A DNA stretch of 64,000 bases, taken from the NCBI RefSeq assembly GCF_005222755.1, contig NZ_STGD01000004.1:1-64000 (forward strand). Direction: 5' to 3'. Below the pieces are notes generated by a model, which was not told the DNA's origin, searched no databases, and was given only the letters and a program-made list of their open reading frames with translations. The position numbers were made by a program, and so were the translations under genes. The DNA comes from Roseomonas sp. HF4. GTDB taxonomy: Bacteria > Pseudomonadota > Alphaproteobacteria > Acetobacterales > Acetobacteraceae. Below, in pieces: positions 8,600-16,921 of the stretch. Each line of letters starts with the position of its first letter. Positions within the stretch are counted from its first letter, which is position 1.

Positions 8600-9178
8600 T
8601 CATCGAGGGTGACGCCGCATGGGAAACATCGGTGGATGCCCGCCGATCTCGATCGTCGTGAGACGCTCGAAACCAAAGCGCTCATAGAACGGGACGTTGT
8701 CCGGATGCGATGAATCGAGGTGGGCCGACCTGCCGTCGCGATCGCAGGCCTGGAGCCCGTGGGTCATCATGGCCATGCCGTGCCCCTGGCCCTGCTGGCG
8801 CGGGTCGATCCCGATCAGCGGCAAGAACCAGTGCGGCTCCTGCGGGTGGTACGACGCCATGGCCGCAAGGACCGCAAGCACTTCGGACCTGGCGGCGGGT
8901 GCGACGCCCCGTTCGATCAGGTGATCGAGCGCCGCATCGTCCGGATGCACATCCGGCGGCAGCCACATCGCGGCCCCGCCGTTCCCCGCGATGACGTGGG
9001 CGCCACCATGGTCGAAGGCCCGGCCGCCGTAGAGCCGCACGAAGTCCGGGAAGAACGTCAGGTACTGGACCGGGTCGGGGAACATGAACCGGCAGGCCGG
9101 ATCATTCGTGAAGGCCAGGGTCATCACGCCGACGACGCCGGGCTCGTCGGATCTGTCGGCGACGCGGATTCCGGCCAT
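8600..9178 (-). CDS. GNAT family N-acetyltransferase
   Basis: The start at 9178 (MAGIRVADRSDEPG) has an AGGGAGG ribosome site; the longer in-frame extension is Arg-rich and unlikely. The 192-residue protein has the GNAT fold: acceptor-side N-terminal half, then strand beta4 HWFLPLIGIDPRQQGQGHGMAMM containing the Q-x-x-G-x-G acetyl-CoA loop, and the terminal SHPDNVPFYERFGFE motif. Overall it resembles the YesJ/MbtK-like group whose N-terminus reads LAFTNDPACRFMFPD. The acyl acceptor is unknown. Same strand as the MocR gene, about 75 bp upstream of it. Confidence 0.85.
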   Translation of the reverse strand: MAGIRVADRSDEPGVVGVMTLAFTNDPACRFMFPDPVQYLTFFPDFVRLYGGRAFDHGGAHVIAGNGGAAMWLPPDVHPDDAALDHLIERGVAPAARSEVLAVLAAMASYHPQEPHWFLPLIGIDPRQQGQGHGMAMMTHGLQACDRDGRSAHLDSSHPDNVPFYERFGFERLTTIEIGGHPPMFPMRRHPR

Positions 9179-9297
9179 GAGCTGGCCTCCCTGGTGCGGC
9201 CCGGAGGTCCCGGTTGGCCGGGCGCGCCGATCACGCGACCGAGAGCCTATCGGCGATCCTGTAGCCATTGCAACGCTTGCGGTGCCCGGCCAGGGCG

Positions 9298-9669
9298 TCA
9301 GGCGGCGTGGTGGTGGAAGACCTTCTGCATGATCTTCCAGCGCCCATCGGCCTTCAGCAGCGTCAGGAAGTCGGTGTAGCGCTGGCCGGTCCAGTTGTCG
9401 GCCTCGACGCGCACCACGGCGACGGTCTCCACGACCTGCAGGATGGTGACGTTCACGACCACGTCCTTCGCCGCGCCGTTCCTGTCGTTCCAGTCGAACA
9501 ACCCCTGGATGGGGCCGGCGAAGAGATCAGGCCCGACATAGCCGAAGATCGTCGCGTCGGCGTGGAAGGCGGGCTTCATCAGCTCGCCCCTGCCGGTCCT
9601 CCCGCCGTCCACGTAGTGCTGAACGGTCTCGGTGATCGCCTGGTATTCCTCGATCTTTACCGCGCTCAT
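9298..9669 (-). CDS. NTF2-fold protein, putative lumazine-binding family
   Basis: A 123-residue single-domain protein of the SnoaL/NTF2 cone fold. YQAITETVQHYVDGGRTG at the N-terminus and the closing VRVEADNWTGQRYTDFLTLLKADGRWKIMQKVFHHH are the pattern of the putative lumazine-binding family. The family forms a hydrophobic pocket in homodimers; its ligands are mostly unknown. The His-rich end (FHHHAA) is natural to the family. A strong AGGAGG-type site precedes the start. It is monocistronic, with about 500 bp of empty sequence upstream. Confidence 0.8.
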   Translation of the reverse strand: MSAVKIEEYQAITETVQHYVDGGRTGRGELMKPAFHADATIFGYVGPDLFAGPIQGLFDWNDRNGAAKDVVVNVTILQVVETVAVVRVEADNWTGQRYTDFLTLLKADGRWKIMQKVFHHHAA

Positions 9670-10168
9670 CGCGTCCTCCTGTTGCAGCGTGCCGACCCCT
9701 CCGTCGCTCGGCGAGACGTTGTCGACGTCGCCGTGATTGGCGCAGTCGTCCCTTTAGTCTGGGCTGTCTCGTGGTCGCCCCGGATGAGGGGGCGGCCGAA
9801 GGGGTACGAGTGTCCTGTAGCGGGCGCCGCAAACGGCGCAGAGAACCGGTATGCGTGGAAGTGATGGTACCGGTTCATCATCCGATGCACCGGTCGCGGC
9901 GATGGCCTTGAGCGGCAACGCGGAAGGGCGCATCGCCAACGGGAAGGGCCGGTCGGCACGTATGCTCGACGCGGGCACCCGCCAGCATCACGTTTCATTC
10001 CACGACAAAGGGGCGACCAATGCCGAAGAGGAGTTGATCGTCTCTGCCGCGGCCACCTCGTTGTTCGTATCCGTTAGGATCGCAGTACAGGTTCCGCCCA
10101 AACGCGGTAGGCGGCACTCGCCGGACAGATACGTTGTGGAAGCCTGCATCGTTGATGATCATGAAAAT
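9670..10168. other. Intergenic stretch without a recognised gene
   Basis: About 500 bp between the NTF2-fold gene and the terminator of the cupin gene. The only open frame with natural-looking composition is on the minus strand, 9995-10162. It encodes 55 residues starting MIINDAGFHNVSVRR and ending in GRPFVVE, and lies directly beyond the terminator hairpin. It resembles nothing known and may be chance or debris. The part near 9670-9760 presumably carries the promoter of the NTF2-fold gene. GC content dips around 9990-10110. Confidence 0.4.
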
Positions 10169-10197
10169 CGCCCCGAACGGATCGTCCGTTCGGGGCG
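10169..10197 (-). terminator. Rho-independent-type terminator of the cupin/methyltransferase operon
   Basis: A perfect hairpin with 13-bp arms (CGCCCCGAACGGA and its complement) and a TCG loop lies 12 bp past the cupin stop codon. On the minus strand it is followed by ATTTTCATG, a short T tract. It would end transcription of the methyltransferase-cupin unit. Confidence 0.75.
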
Positions 10198-10208
10198 CTC
10201 GCCGCAGC

Positions 10209-10682
10209 TCAGTTGGTCGGGGGCGACGGCACCATGACCGTGCTCGGCTTTCCCGCTTCCGTGATGCTGGTGACGATGACCCTCGCGGGCGCGGTCGTCG
10301 AGGCATTGCGCGCGACATGCGGGATCATGGGGCGCGGGTGGAACGTCTGGCCGACCTCGAACGTGCGCGCCGGCTCGCCGTCCACCTCGAGGGTCACGGA
10401 TCCGTGCGTCACCAGGGCGATCTCGTCGCCCGGATGCATGTGGCGCGGCGTCGCGCCGCCCGGGGCCAGGTCCACGGTGTAGAGCCGGTAGGTCCGCGCC
10501 TCGGTGCCCAGCAGGGGCGTCTCCAGCAGTACGGTTGCCCGGAACGTCGGGGCGGCGGAGGCAGGCCTGCCGTGCGCGGGTTGCCCGGCGCCATGCGGCA
10601 TGGCGGCAGGGGGGGCCTGCTGCGCCATCGCGGCAGGGCCCAGGAGAGCAAGGGCGCAGGTCAGCAGAAGATGCTTGGTCAT
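10209..10682 (-). CDS. Secreted cupin-domain protein
   Basis: 157 residues with an N-terminal signal peptide (MTKHLLLTCALALLGPAAMA, cleavage likely at AMA-QQ), a low-complexity linker to about residue 45, and one small beta-barrel cupin domain. Motif 1 is seen as PGGATPRHMHPGDEIALVTHG (His residues at H-x-H spacing plus Glu) and motif 2 as GQTFHPRPMIPHVARN. The metal site therefore looks intact, and the protein is probably periplasmic. Its substrate is unknown. It lies 34 bp downstream of a methyltransferase gene on the same strand and ends at a strong terminator, so the two form an operon. Confidence 0.85.
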   Translation of the reverse strand: MTKHLLLTCALALLGPAAMAQQAPPAAMPHGAGQPAHGRPASAAPTFRATVLLETPLLGTEARTYRLYTVDLAPGGATPRHMHPGDEIALVTHGSVTLEVDGEPARTFEVGQTFHPRPMIPHVARNASTTAPARVIVTSITEAGKPSTVMVPSPPTN

Positions 10683-10716
10683 GGTCGTTCTCCTTCGTCT
10701 CGGGTCTGTTGAGGGG

Positions 10717-11577
10717 TCAGCGTCGCGTCACGACGACTTCGAGGTACTCGCTCGGCACCACGAGGCCGCGCTCCCCGCCACGGTCGAAGCGCGAAAGAAG
10801 GTCGAGCATGTCGCGCTCCAGCTCCGCCTGACGCGGCACGTCGAGCGCGAGGAAGGCCCGGTTCACGGGGCCGTAGAAGGTGCGGAACACCTCCATCCAG
10901 TGCGCCGGCGAGCGGTAGCGGAAGTTGAAGATGCGCGGCGTCGCAGCGATAGACGCGGCCGCGCCGCCGAACAGCTCCTGCAGCCGCTCCTCGGTGCCCC
11001 AGAGCGCCGGCGAACGCACGCCGGCCGGTGGCGGGATGTAGCGGCCGAGCACCTTGAACAGCTGGCCGATGAAGCTGTCCGGTGTCCAGTTCGCCATGCC
11101 GATCCGACCGCCCGCACGGCACACTCGCGCCATCTCGGCGGCGGCGCGCGCCTGGTCGGGCGTGAACATCACGCCGAAGGTCGAGAGCACGACGTCGAAG
11201 GCGCCGTCGGCGAAGGGCAGCGCCTCGGCATCCGCCTCGCGGAAGGCAACCTCGAGGCCGTCCGCCTCGGCGCGCGCGCGACCCCGCTCGAGCAGGGACG
11301 GCACGTAGTCCGTGGAGGTCACCGCGGCGAAGCGCCGCGCCGCGGCCAGCGTGGCGTTGCCGTTGCCTGCCGCCACGTCGAGCACGCGCTCGCCGGAGCA
11401 GAGGTCCAGGGCCTCGCAAAGGCTCTCGCCAACGATCTGCAGCGTGCTGCCGACCACGGCGTAGTTGCCGGCGGACCAGGCCGCCTGCTGCCTCGTCTTC
11501 ACGGCGGTGAGGTCCGGCACGGGCTGGGCCTGCGACCCTTGGGGCGCGGGCATGGTCGGTGCGTTAGTGGTGCTCAT
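10717..11577 (-). CDS. Class I SAM-dependent methyltransferase
   Basis: 286 residues. SAM-binding motif I is RVLDVAAGNGNATLAAARR (about residues 64-82), motif II is VTSTDYVPSLL, motif III is FDVVLSTFGVMFTPD and the post-motif is LEMARVCRAGGRIGMANWTP-like. The C-terminal part (FRYRSPAHWMEVFRTFYGPVNRAF) resembles small-molecule methyltransferases of the UbiE/ArsM superfamily. The acceptor is unknown. GGAGAG stands about 8 nt before the ATG. The gene is first in an operon with the cupin and diverges from the BTAD-type regulator, which is the natural candidate to control it. Confidence 0.88.
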   Translation of the reverse strand: MSTTNAPTMPAPQGSQAQPVPDLTAVKTRQQAAWSAGNYAVVGSTLQIVGESLCEALDLCSGERVLDVAAGNGNATLAAARRFAAVTSTDYVPSLLERGRARAEADGLEVAFREADAEALPFADGAFDVVLSTFGVMFTPDQARAAAEMARVCRAGGRIGMANWTPDSFIGQLFKVLGRYIPPPAGVRSPALWGTEERLQELFGGAAASIAATPRIFNFRYRSPAHWMEVFRTFYGPVNRAFLALDVPRQAELERDMLDLLSRFDRGGERGLVVPSEYLEVVVTRR

Positions 11578-11614
11578 GGCGATCTCGCTCTCCTCTGTGA
11601 TGGGTGGTGTGGAA

Positions 11615-11728
11615 GCCGGCCCTCAGTTGGCCGGCTCACGGTCAGCAACCTGCCCGGCAGGCCTCCCGCCCGGCTCAAAGCCGCCCTCAAAGGCGCGTCA
11701 AAAACACGGGCCTTTGCGGTTTTGACGC
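11615..11728. promoter_or_regulatory. Divergent control region with two dyads
   Basis: Between the methyltransferase (-) and the large BTAD regulator (+) there are two clean inverted repeats. One at 11615-11635 has 7-bp arms GCCGGCC/GGCCGGC with a 7-bp spacer. The other at 11695-11728 has perfect 9-bp arms GCGTCAAAA/TTTTGACGC with a 16-bp spacer. The second sits 57 bp before the regulator's start and could also fold in RNA. They are candidate operators for the regulator on itself and its divergent operon. No protein-binding evidence exists. Confidence 0.45.
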
Positions 11729-11784
11729 TCGCCGCACGCTCCCGCATGCTCGCCGGAGCAATTCACGGAGGCCCGCTCGCACCG

Positions 11785-14700
11785 ATGGCCGTAGTCGGTC
11801 TTCGCCTTCTCGGCGGCTTTGAGGCCCGCCTTGCGGACGGGGATCGCGCCGTCGTGCTGCCGACGCGCAAGGCGGAGGCGCTTCTCGCCGTCCTCGCTCT
11901 CGCCGACGGAGCGATATGCCCGAGAGAGCGCCTGACCGCCCTGCTCTGGGGCGACCGTGGCGAGGCGCAGGCCCGGCACAGCCTGAGCCAGGCCCTCTCC
12001 TCGATCCGCACCGCGCTGGGGAACGATGACTGCCTGATCGCGACCCGAGAAGGAGTCGCTGTCGGCTCGGCGACGCTCGTCGTGGACGTGATCCGGTTCC
12101 GCTCGCTCGCCGAAGCGGATGGCTTCGACGCGCTGGACGAGGCGGCCAGGCTCTATCGCGGGCCGCTGCTGGACGGCACGGCGCTGCGCGAGGACGCCTT
12201 CGCGGAATGGCTCTCGGTGGAACGGACCCGGCTGCACGACCTTGCCGTCGGCGCCCTGCTCCGCCTGGCGCGCGCCGCCCGGCTGCGCGAAGATCCGACC
12301 TCCGCGCGCTTCGCCCTCGAGCGCGCGGTGTTGCTCGAGCCCCTGTCGGAGGAAGCGCACCGCGACCTGATCCGGCTGCATCTCGACGAGGGCCGGCCGG
12401 CCGAGGCGGCGCGCCAGTACGCGGCCTGCGCAGACATGCTGCATCGCGAGCTCCAGGTGGAGCCCGGCCCGGAGCTCGCCGCATTGCGGCGCGAGGCGCT
12501 GGGACGCACCTCCGTGCCGCCGCCCGTCGTCGCGGAAGCTGCCGGCGACGAGCGCAAGCTGATCACGGCGCTGGCTGCGAGTCTCCTGCCCGGGCCGTCT
12601 GCGCCTGTCGATCCTGAGGATCTCGAACCCTTGCTGGAGGCGGCGGCGCGGCGCGTCTCGGCGGCTGTCCGCGCGAATGGCGGTCACCTGCTGCGCGCCT
12701 CGTCCGAGGGCGTGTTGGCGGCCTTCGGCGCGCCGCTCGCGCTCGAGGACCACGGCCTGCGCGCCTGCCATGCGGCGCTCGCCGTGCTCGCGGTCGCGGA
12801 GGGCAGCGACGGCGCGGTCACGTTCGGCGTCGGGCTCGATTCCGCAGAGGCGCTCCTGCGCGGCGGCGCGCTGTCAGGCCCGCCCCTGCAGCGCGCCGTC
12901 CGCCTCGCCGCCGCCGCGCCCGGCGCCGTCGTCGCGACCGAGGCCACGGTGGCGCTCACGCGCGGGCGGATGCGCTTCGCGCCTACCGGGTCGCCGCCCG
13001 CGGACGCCGCGCAGCCCGGCGCCGCCCTCTACCGCCTGGAGGGGCCGGCATCCGCGCCGCCCGCCCCGACCGCGTCGCCTGCCGGCTTCGTCGAGCGGCG
13101 GGTCGAGCTGGACGCCCTCGCCGCCGCGCTCGTACCCGCGGAGAAGGGCTCGGGCCGGCTCGTCGCCGTCGTGGGCGAAGCTGGCGTGGGCAAGTCGCGC
13201 CTCGTGCGGGAGTTCCTGGCCGGGGCCCTGCCCTCGCACTGGCGCGCCATCGCCTATGGCGCGGACTCGCAATCCACCGAGATCGCCCATGCCGCAGTCG
13301 CCGGCCTGATGCGCGCGTATTTCGGCCTGGCCGAGGAGGATGAGGCCAAGATCGTCCGTGCGCGCGTCACGGCGGTGGCGCAGGTGCTCGGCCTCACGCC
13401 GGCAGTGACGGAGGCGCTGCTCGCACTGCTAGGCGGCGCGGCGGCGGAGGCGAACTCGGCCTGGGCCGTGCTCGAGCCGGCGCAGCGCCGCCGCCGCCTT
13501 GTCGATGCAGTCAAGGCACTGCTGCACCGCCATGCAGCGGACCAGCCGCTGCTCGTCGTGCTTGAGGACCTGCACTGGCTCGACGCGGCTAGCCGCGAGA
13601 TCCTCGAGAGCCTCGTCGAATCGTTGCCGGCCTCGCGCCTCGCGCTGCTGGTGAACTGCCGGCCCGAATTCGTCCATGGATGGACGAGCCTCGCCCATTA
13701 CCGCCCGATCCGCCTCGAGCCACTCAGCGCGGCGGGCGCGCAGGCGCTGCTGGATCGCGCGCTGGGGCCGCATGAGAGCCTCGATCCGCTCAAGCGACGC
13801 TTGGCCGCCCGCGCCGGAGGCAATCCGTTCTTTCTCGAGGAATGCGCCCGTGCCGCTGAGGCCGCCGGATTGCTGCGCGGCGAGCCAGGCGCCTACCGCC
13901 TCGCGGGCGACCCGGACGCGCTGGTCCTGCCGGCGACGGTGCAGGCCGTGATCGCCGCCCGCCTCGACCGGCTCGCGCCGGAGGACAAGCGTCTGCTGCA
14001 GGTCGCGGCGGTGATCGGCGCCGAGCCGTCCGGGCCCTTGCTGCGCGCGGTGAGCGGGCTTGCCGACGACGCCTTCGAACGCGCCATAGTTCGGCTCCAG
14101 GCCGGCGAGTTCCTGCTGCCGCTGCGCATCGTTCCGGAAACGGCGTATCGCTTCAAGCACGCGCTGACGCACGACGTCGTTTATGGCTCGCTGCTGCGGC
14201 AGGACCGGCGGGAGCTGCACCTGCGCGTGCTGCGCACCCTCGAGCGGATCCAGGGCGGGGCAGCGCCGCAGCGCACCTCGGAGGCGCCGGTCGAACTGCT
14301 CGCCCTCCATGCCGCGCGGGCAGAGGAATGGCAGGCGGCCGCGACATATGGGCGCAGGGCGGGCCTGCGCGCCGCGGCGCGCTCGGCCAACCGCGAGGCG
14401 GTCGGCCATTACGACCGGGCGCTCGATGCGCTCCGCCGGCTGCCGGAGGGCGCCGGGCGGGCCGCGGCGGAAGTGGACCTGCATCTCGAGATACGGAACG
14501 CCCTCTTCGTGGTCGGCGAGCCGGCGGCGATTCCGGCTCACCTGGAGGAGGCCGCCCGCATCGCCGAGGCGACCGGCGACACGCCGCGCCAAGTGCGTGC
14601 CGGACTGCTGCTGTCCGGGTGGTACTGGCAGAACGGGCAGCACCGCCTCGCAGCCGAGGCGGCGGACCGCGCGGTGGCGATCGCCGCAGCCGACGGCGAC

Positions 14701-15504
14701 GACCTGACCGCAGCGCTCGGCCTCTACCGGCGCGGGACCAACCTGCAGGCGGTCGGCGTGTACGCCGCAGCGGCGGCGACACTGCGCGAGGCGCTCGCGC
14801 TACTGGAACGGCGAGGCGCGCAGGACGCCTTCGACTTCGGTGGGCACCCCTTCGTCTTCTGCTGCTCCTTCCTGTCCTGGTCGCTGGCCGAACTCGGCGA
14901 GAACGAGGCGGCACGGCGCGAGGGCCAGCGCGGCTGGGAGGCGGCGGCGCGGCTCGGCAACAGCTACTCCCAGGCGGTGATGAGCTTCGGCTACGGCCAC
15001 GCCCTGATCCGCGCCGGAGCGCTCGAGGAGGCGGAGGAGGTGCTGTCACGCGGGCTCGAGCTCTACCGTGTCGCCGAGGTCCCGGCCACCTACCCCTGGA
15101 TCGCGGCGGGCCTCGGCTACGTGCGGGTGCTGCGCGGCGACGCGGAGCAGGGCCTCGCACTGCTCCGCCATGCCGTCGAGCCGGAGGTGCGCCGGCGCGG
15201 GCCGATGTACGCGCATACTTATCTTCGGCTCGCCGAGGCGGCACGCCAAATCGGGCTTGCGGACGAGGCACTTGCGGCAGCCCACGCCGGCCGCGCCGCG
15301 GCAGCGGCCCAGGAGGAGCGTGGGCACCTGGCCTGGGCCGAGCGTGTGTTCGGGGACTTACTGTCGTCGGAGCTGCCGCGGGAGGCGAGAATGCACTATC
15401 GGACGGCCGCCGAGATCGCCAAGGAACTCGGCATGAGTCCCGAGTTCGAGCTTGCAGGCGCCGGACTTGAAAGGCTGAGGGCCCGCGGGTCCCGAAGGGG
15501 ATGA
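11785..15504 (+). CDS. Large BTAD-AAA-TPR regulator with degenerate cyclase domain
   Basis: About 1239 residues, four modules. Residues 1-240 are a SARP-type winged helix plus bacterial transcriptional activation domain (GLRLLGGFEARLADG; LTALLWGD; the RLHLDEGRPAEAARQYAA helices). Residues about 250-420 resemble a class III cyclase domain (DERKLITALAASLLPG, GGHLLRASSEGVLAAFGAPLALED), but the metal-binding Asp and the phosphate loop are not there, so it is catalytically dead. Residues about 440-800 are an ATPase with Walker A GEAGVGKSR and Walker B LLVVLEDLHWLD. The rest is TPR helices. The start at 11785 follows GGAGG at 13-nt distance; ATG 11746 is an alternative. It probably controls the divergent methyltransferase-cupin operon. 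Confidence 0.85.
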   Translation: MAVVGLRLLGGFEARLADGDRAVVLPTRKAEALLAVLALADGAICPRERLTALLWGDRGEAQARHSLSQALSSIRTALGNDDCLIATREGVAVGSATLVVDVIRFRSLAEADGFDALDEAARLYRGPLLDGTALREDAFAEWLSVERTRLHDLAVGALLRLARAARLREDPTSARFALERAVLLEPLSEEAHRDLIRLHLDEGRPAEAARQYAACADMLHRELQVEPGPELAALRREALGRTSVPPPVVAEAAGDERKLITALAASLLPGPSAPVDPEDLEPLLEAAARRVSAAVRANGGHLLRASSEGVLAAFGAPLALEDHGLRACHAALAVLAVAEGSDGAVTFGVGLDSAEALLRGGALSGPPLQRAVRLAAAAPGAVVATEATVALTRGRMRFAPTGSPPADAAQPGAALYRLEGPASAPPAPTASPAGFVERRVELDALAAALVPAEKGSGRLVAVVGEAGVGKSRLVREFLAGALPSHWRAIAYGADSQSTEIAHAAVAGLMRAYFGLAEEDEAKIVRARVTAVAQVLGLTPAVTEALLALLGGAAAEANSAWAVLEPAQRRRRLVDAVKALLHRHAADQPLLVVLEDLHWLDAASREILESLVESLPASRLALLVNCRPEFVHGWTSLAHYRPIRLEPLSAAGAQALLDRALGPHESLDPLKRRLAARAGGNPFFLEECARAAEAAGLLRGEPGAYRLAGDPDALVLPATVQAVIAARLDRLAPEDKRLLQVAAVIGAEPSGPLLRAVSGLADDAFERAIVRLQAGEFLLPLRIVPETAYRFKHALTHDVVYGSLLRQDRRELHLRVLRTLERIQGGAAPQRTSEAPVELLALHAARAEEWQAAATYGRRAGLRAAARSANREAVGHYDRALDALRRLPEGAGRAAAEVDLHLEIRNALFVVGEPAAIPAHLEEAARIAEATGDTPRQVRAGLLLSGWYWQNGQHRLAAEAADRAVAIAAADGDDLTAALGLYRRGTNLQAVGVYAAAAATLREALALLERRGAQDAFDFGGHPFVFCCSFLSWSLAELGENEAARREGQRGWEAAARLGNSYSQAVMSFGYGHALIRAGALEEAEEVLSRGLELYRVAEVPATYPWIAAGLGYVRVLRGDAEQGLALLRHAVEPEVRRRGPMYAHTYLRLAEAARQIGLADEALAAAHAGRAAAAAQEERGHLAWAERVFGDLLSSELPREARMHYRTAAEIAKELGMSPEFELAGAGLERLRARGSRRG

Positions 15505-15621
15505 TCTGTTTCGGGAAATGGAAGGCAGCCCCAGGCACCCCGCCTGGCCGCATAGCGTTGGTCACGTGCGCGATGGCTACCTTGCCGCTGCGCCGGTCAC
15601 CGGATGCCATCGCAGGCTCCG

Positions 15622-15765
15622 TTCGATGGCTCGCTCTACGCCTTGCGCGGTCGCAATGGCCGGCGGGTGAAGTGCCTCTGGCATGAAGGGATCGGCCTAT
15701 GCCTGCTGTCCAAGCGCATCGAGCCGGGCGCCCTGGGCGGGAAGCGGACTTGCCCAAGAGTGTGA
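15622..15765 (+). pseudogene. IS66 TnpB-type remnant
   Basis: One frame reads FDGSLYALRGRNGRRVKCLW, then HEGIGLCLLSKRIEPG and a short tail to TGA. This is the middle of the IS66 accessory protein TnpB (typical pattern FRGRRGDLVKVLWHDGQGLCLFAKRLERG). Neither the start nor the end of the gene is intact, and no TnpC or terminal repeats are visible. It is a relic of an IS66 insertion between the regulator and the cold-shock gene. Confidence 0.65.
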
Positions 15766-15853
15766 ATCGGCGCCAAATCGGCCCCCGCCCGAAATCGGTA
15801 GCAAATCTCTGATTTTGTTGCCGAAATTGGCCTCTTGGTGGGGGCCCGATCGG
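15766..15853. repeat. Long imperfect hairpin
   Basis: An imperfect inverted repeat of roughly 35 bases per arm. The inner arms are GAAATCGGTAGCAAAT against ATTTTGTTGCCGAAATT around a CTCTG loop, and the outer blocks are GGCCCCCGCC against GGTGGGGGCC. It lies about 100 bp past the stop of the cold-shock gene (minus strand) and just beyond the IS66 remnant. It could be a 3' UTR structure of the cold-shock mRNA or debris of the insertion. Confidence 0.4.
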
Positions 15854-15951
15854 CGATGATCGGGACCCTACGCCACCGCCACCTTTTGGTACGATATCAA
15901 GCCGGTAGGCCGAATTCTGACGGCGTCCCGGCTCGGCGCTTATTCACAGGC

Positions 15952-16539
15952 TCAGTCGATGTCGAGCGCCTCGACCTCTGGTCCCCTTTTGCCCCGAATG
16001 ACGCGCACCTTGACGGCCAGGCCCTCGGTCAGCGAAGGCAGGCCACTGCGTTGCAGGGCGGTGGCGTGCACAAACACGTCCGGCCCGCCGCTTTCCAAGG
16101 CGACGAAGCCGAAGCCCTTTTCAGAATTGTACCACTTCACAGTGCCGCGCATCGGCTCAGCACCGGCGACATCACGGTCGGCGCCGTCTATCCCGACGAC
16201 CTCGACGACCTGGGGCCCTTTCTGGCCTTGGCCGATGCGGACCCGCAGCCGCGCCTTAGGCGCCACAGTGTCCGCTCCGAAGCGTTGCAAGGCGCTGATG
16301 TGCAAGAATGCTTCGCCGCCGGTGTCCAGCGCGACGAAACCGAAGCCCCTTGCCGCATCGAACCGTGTCACGACTGCCGCAACCTCCGGGCCGCAGGTCT
16401 GAGATGCTTCTCGCCGTACAGGGCGCGAGGCGACTGCGGTAGGCTCAGGCGGTGGCGACCAAGCCTCGGGAAAGTCGCGCTCAGACTCTCCCTTCCTGCT
16501 GCGTGATTTGCGGGCGCGGCGCCAATCGTCGTCTGACAT
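15952..16539 (-). CDS. Two-domain cold-shock protein
   Basis: 195 residues with two cold-shock domains after a charged, probably disordered N-terminus (about 50 residues, Arg/Ser/Pro-rich). Domain 1 has RNP1 ARGFGFVAL and RNP2 EAFLHIS. Domain 2 has GTVKWYNSEKGFGFVAL and PDVFVHATAL. Both keep the aromatic residues that stack on single-stranded nucleic acid. The double arrangement of about 190-200 residues is the common form in Rhodospirillales and rhizobia, where such proteins act as RNA chaperones. A long leader before the ATG would fit cold-shock control, but no specific element was identified. Confidence 0.9.
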   Translation of the reverse strand: MSDDDWRRARKSRSRKGESERDFPEAWSPPPEPTAVASRPVRREASQTCGPEVAAVVTRFDAARGFGFVALDTGGEAFLHISALQRFGADTVAPKARLRVRIGQGQKGPQVVEVVGIDGADRDVAGAEPMRGTVKWYNSEKGFGFVALESGGPDVFVHATALQRSGLPSLTEGLAVKVRVIRGKRGPEVEALDID

Positions 16540-16669
16540 GTCTCTGGCTCATTGCTCGGACCATACCGGTCGTACGGGCCGCTGGACTTCGCTTGAAGCA
16601 AGAGACGCGCGTACCATCAAGAGGCCCTGTTGGGGTGGCGGCTCGCTCCGCGCGGCGCGGCCGGCGCCA

Positions 16670-16837
16670 ATGAGTGATTGGTCGTTGGCCTGCCCGGACT
16701 GGATCACCCGCATCCAGACCTGCAGGACACTCGTGCCCGACCTGCCCCTGCTAAAGGGCGAGGCCGAGCGGGCGGTCACCATCTTCAATCGGCTGCGGCT
16801 GCCCGACGTGCCGGGTCGCCCCGCAAACGGTTGGTAG
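16670..16837 (+). pseudogene. Phage terminase large-subunit N-terminal fragment
   Basis: The 55-codon frame encodes WSLACPDWITRIQTCRTLVP, then a Glu/Ala-rich helix and FNRLRLPDVPGRPANG before a stop. This is the start of a phage terminase large subunit (pattern W-x4-CPDW-x2-RI-x5-LVPDLPL, then RLRLPDVPG-P). The ATPase and nuclease parts are missing and the sequence continues into the leader of an ABC-transporter gene. It is a stump left by a deleted prophage or gene-transfer-agent-like region. Confidence 0.6.
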
Positions 16838-16921
16838 CTGACGCAGCACCCAGCACTGAAAGAGTAGACAGCACGGGGAGTGTCAATCATCGTCGTCAGA
16901 AAGTTGTTTGGGAGGCTGCGA

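Noticed and set aside
9995..10162. 55-codon minus-strand frame with natural-looking sequence after the cupin terminator
   Set aside because: No ribosome site of note, no relatives recognised, and it lies beyond a strong terminator; kept only as a remark on the intergenic stretch.
12153..12771. Long open frames antisense to the BTAD regulator
   Set aside because: They are frame shadows produced by the very high GC at third positions; composition is Arg/Ala/Pro-rich and no family motif is seen.
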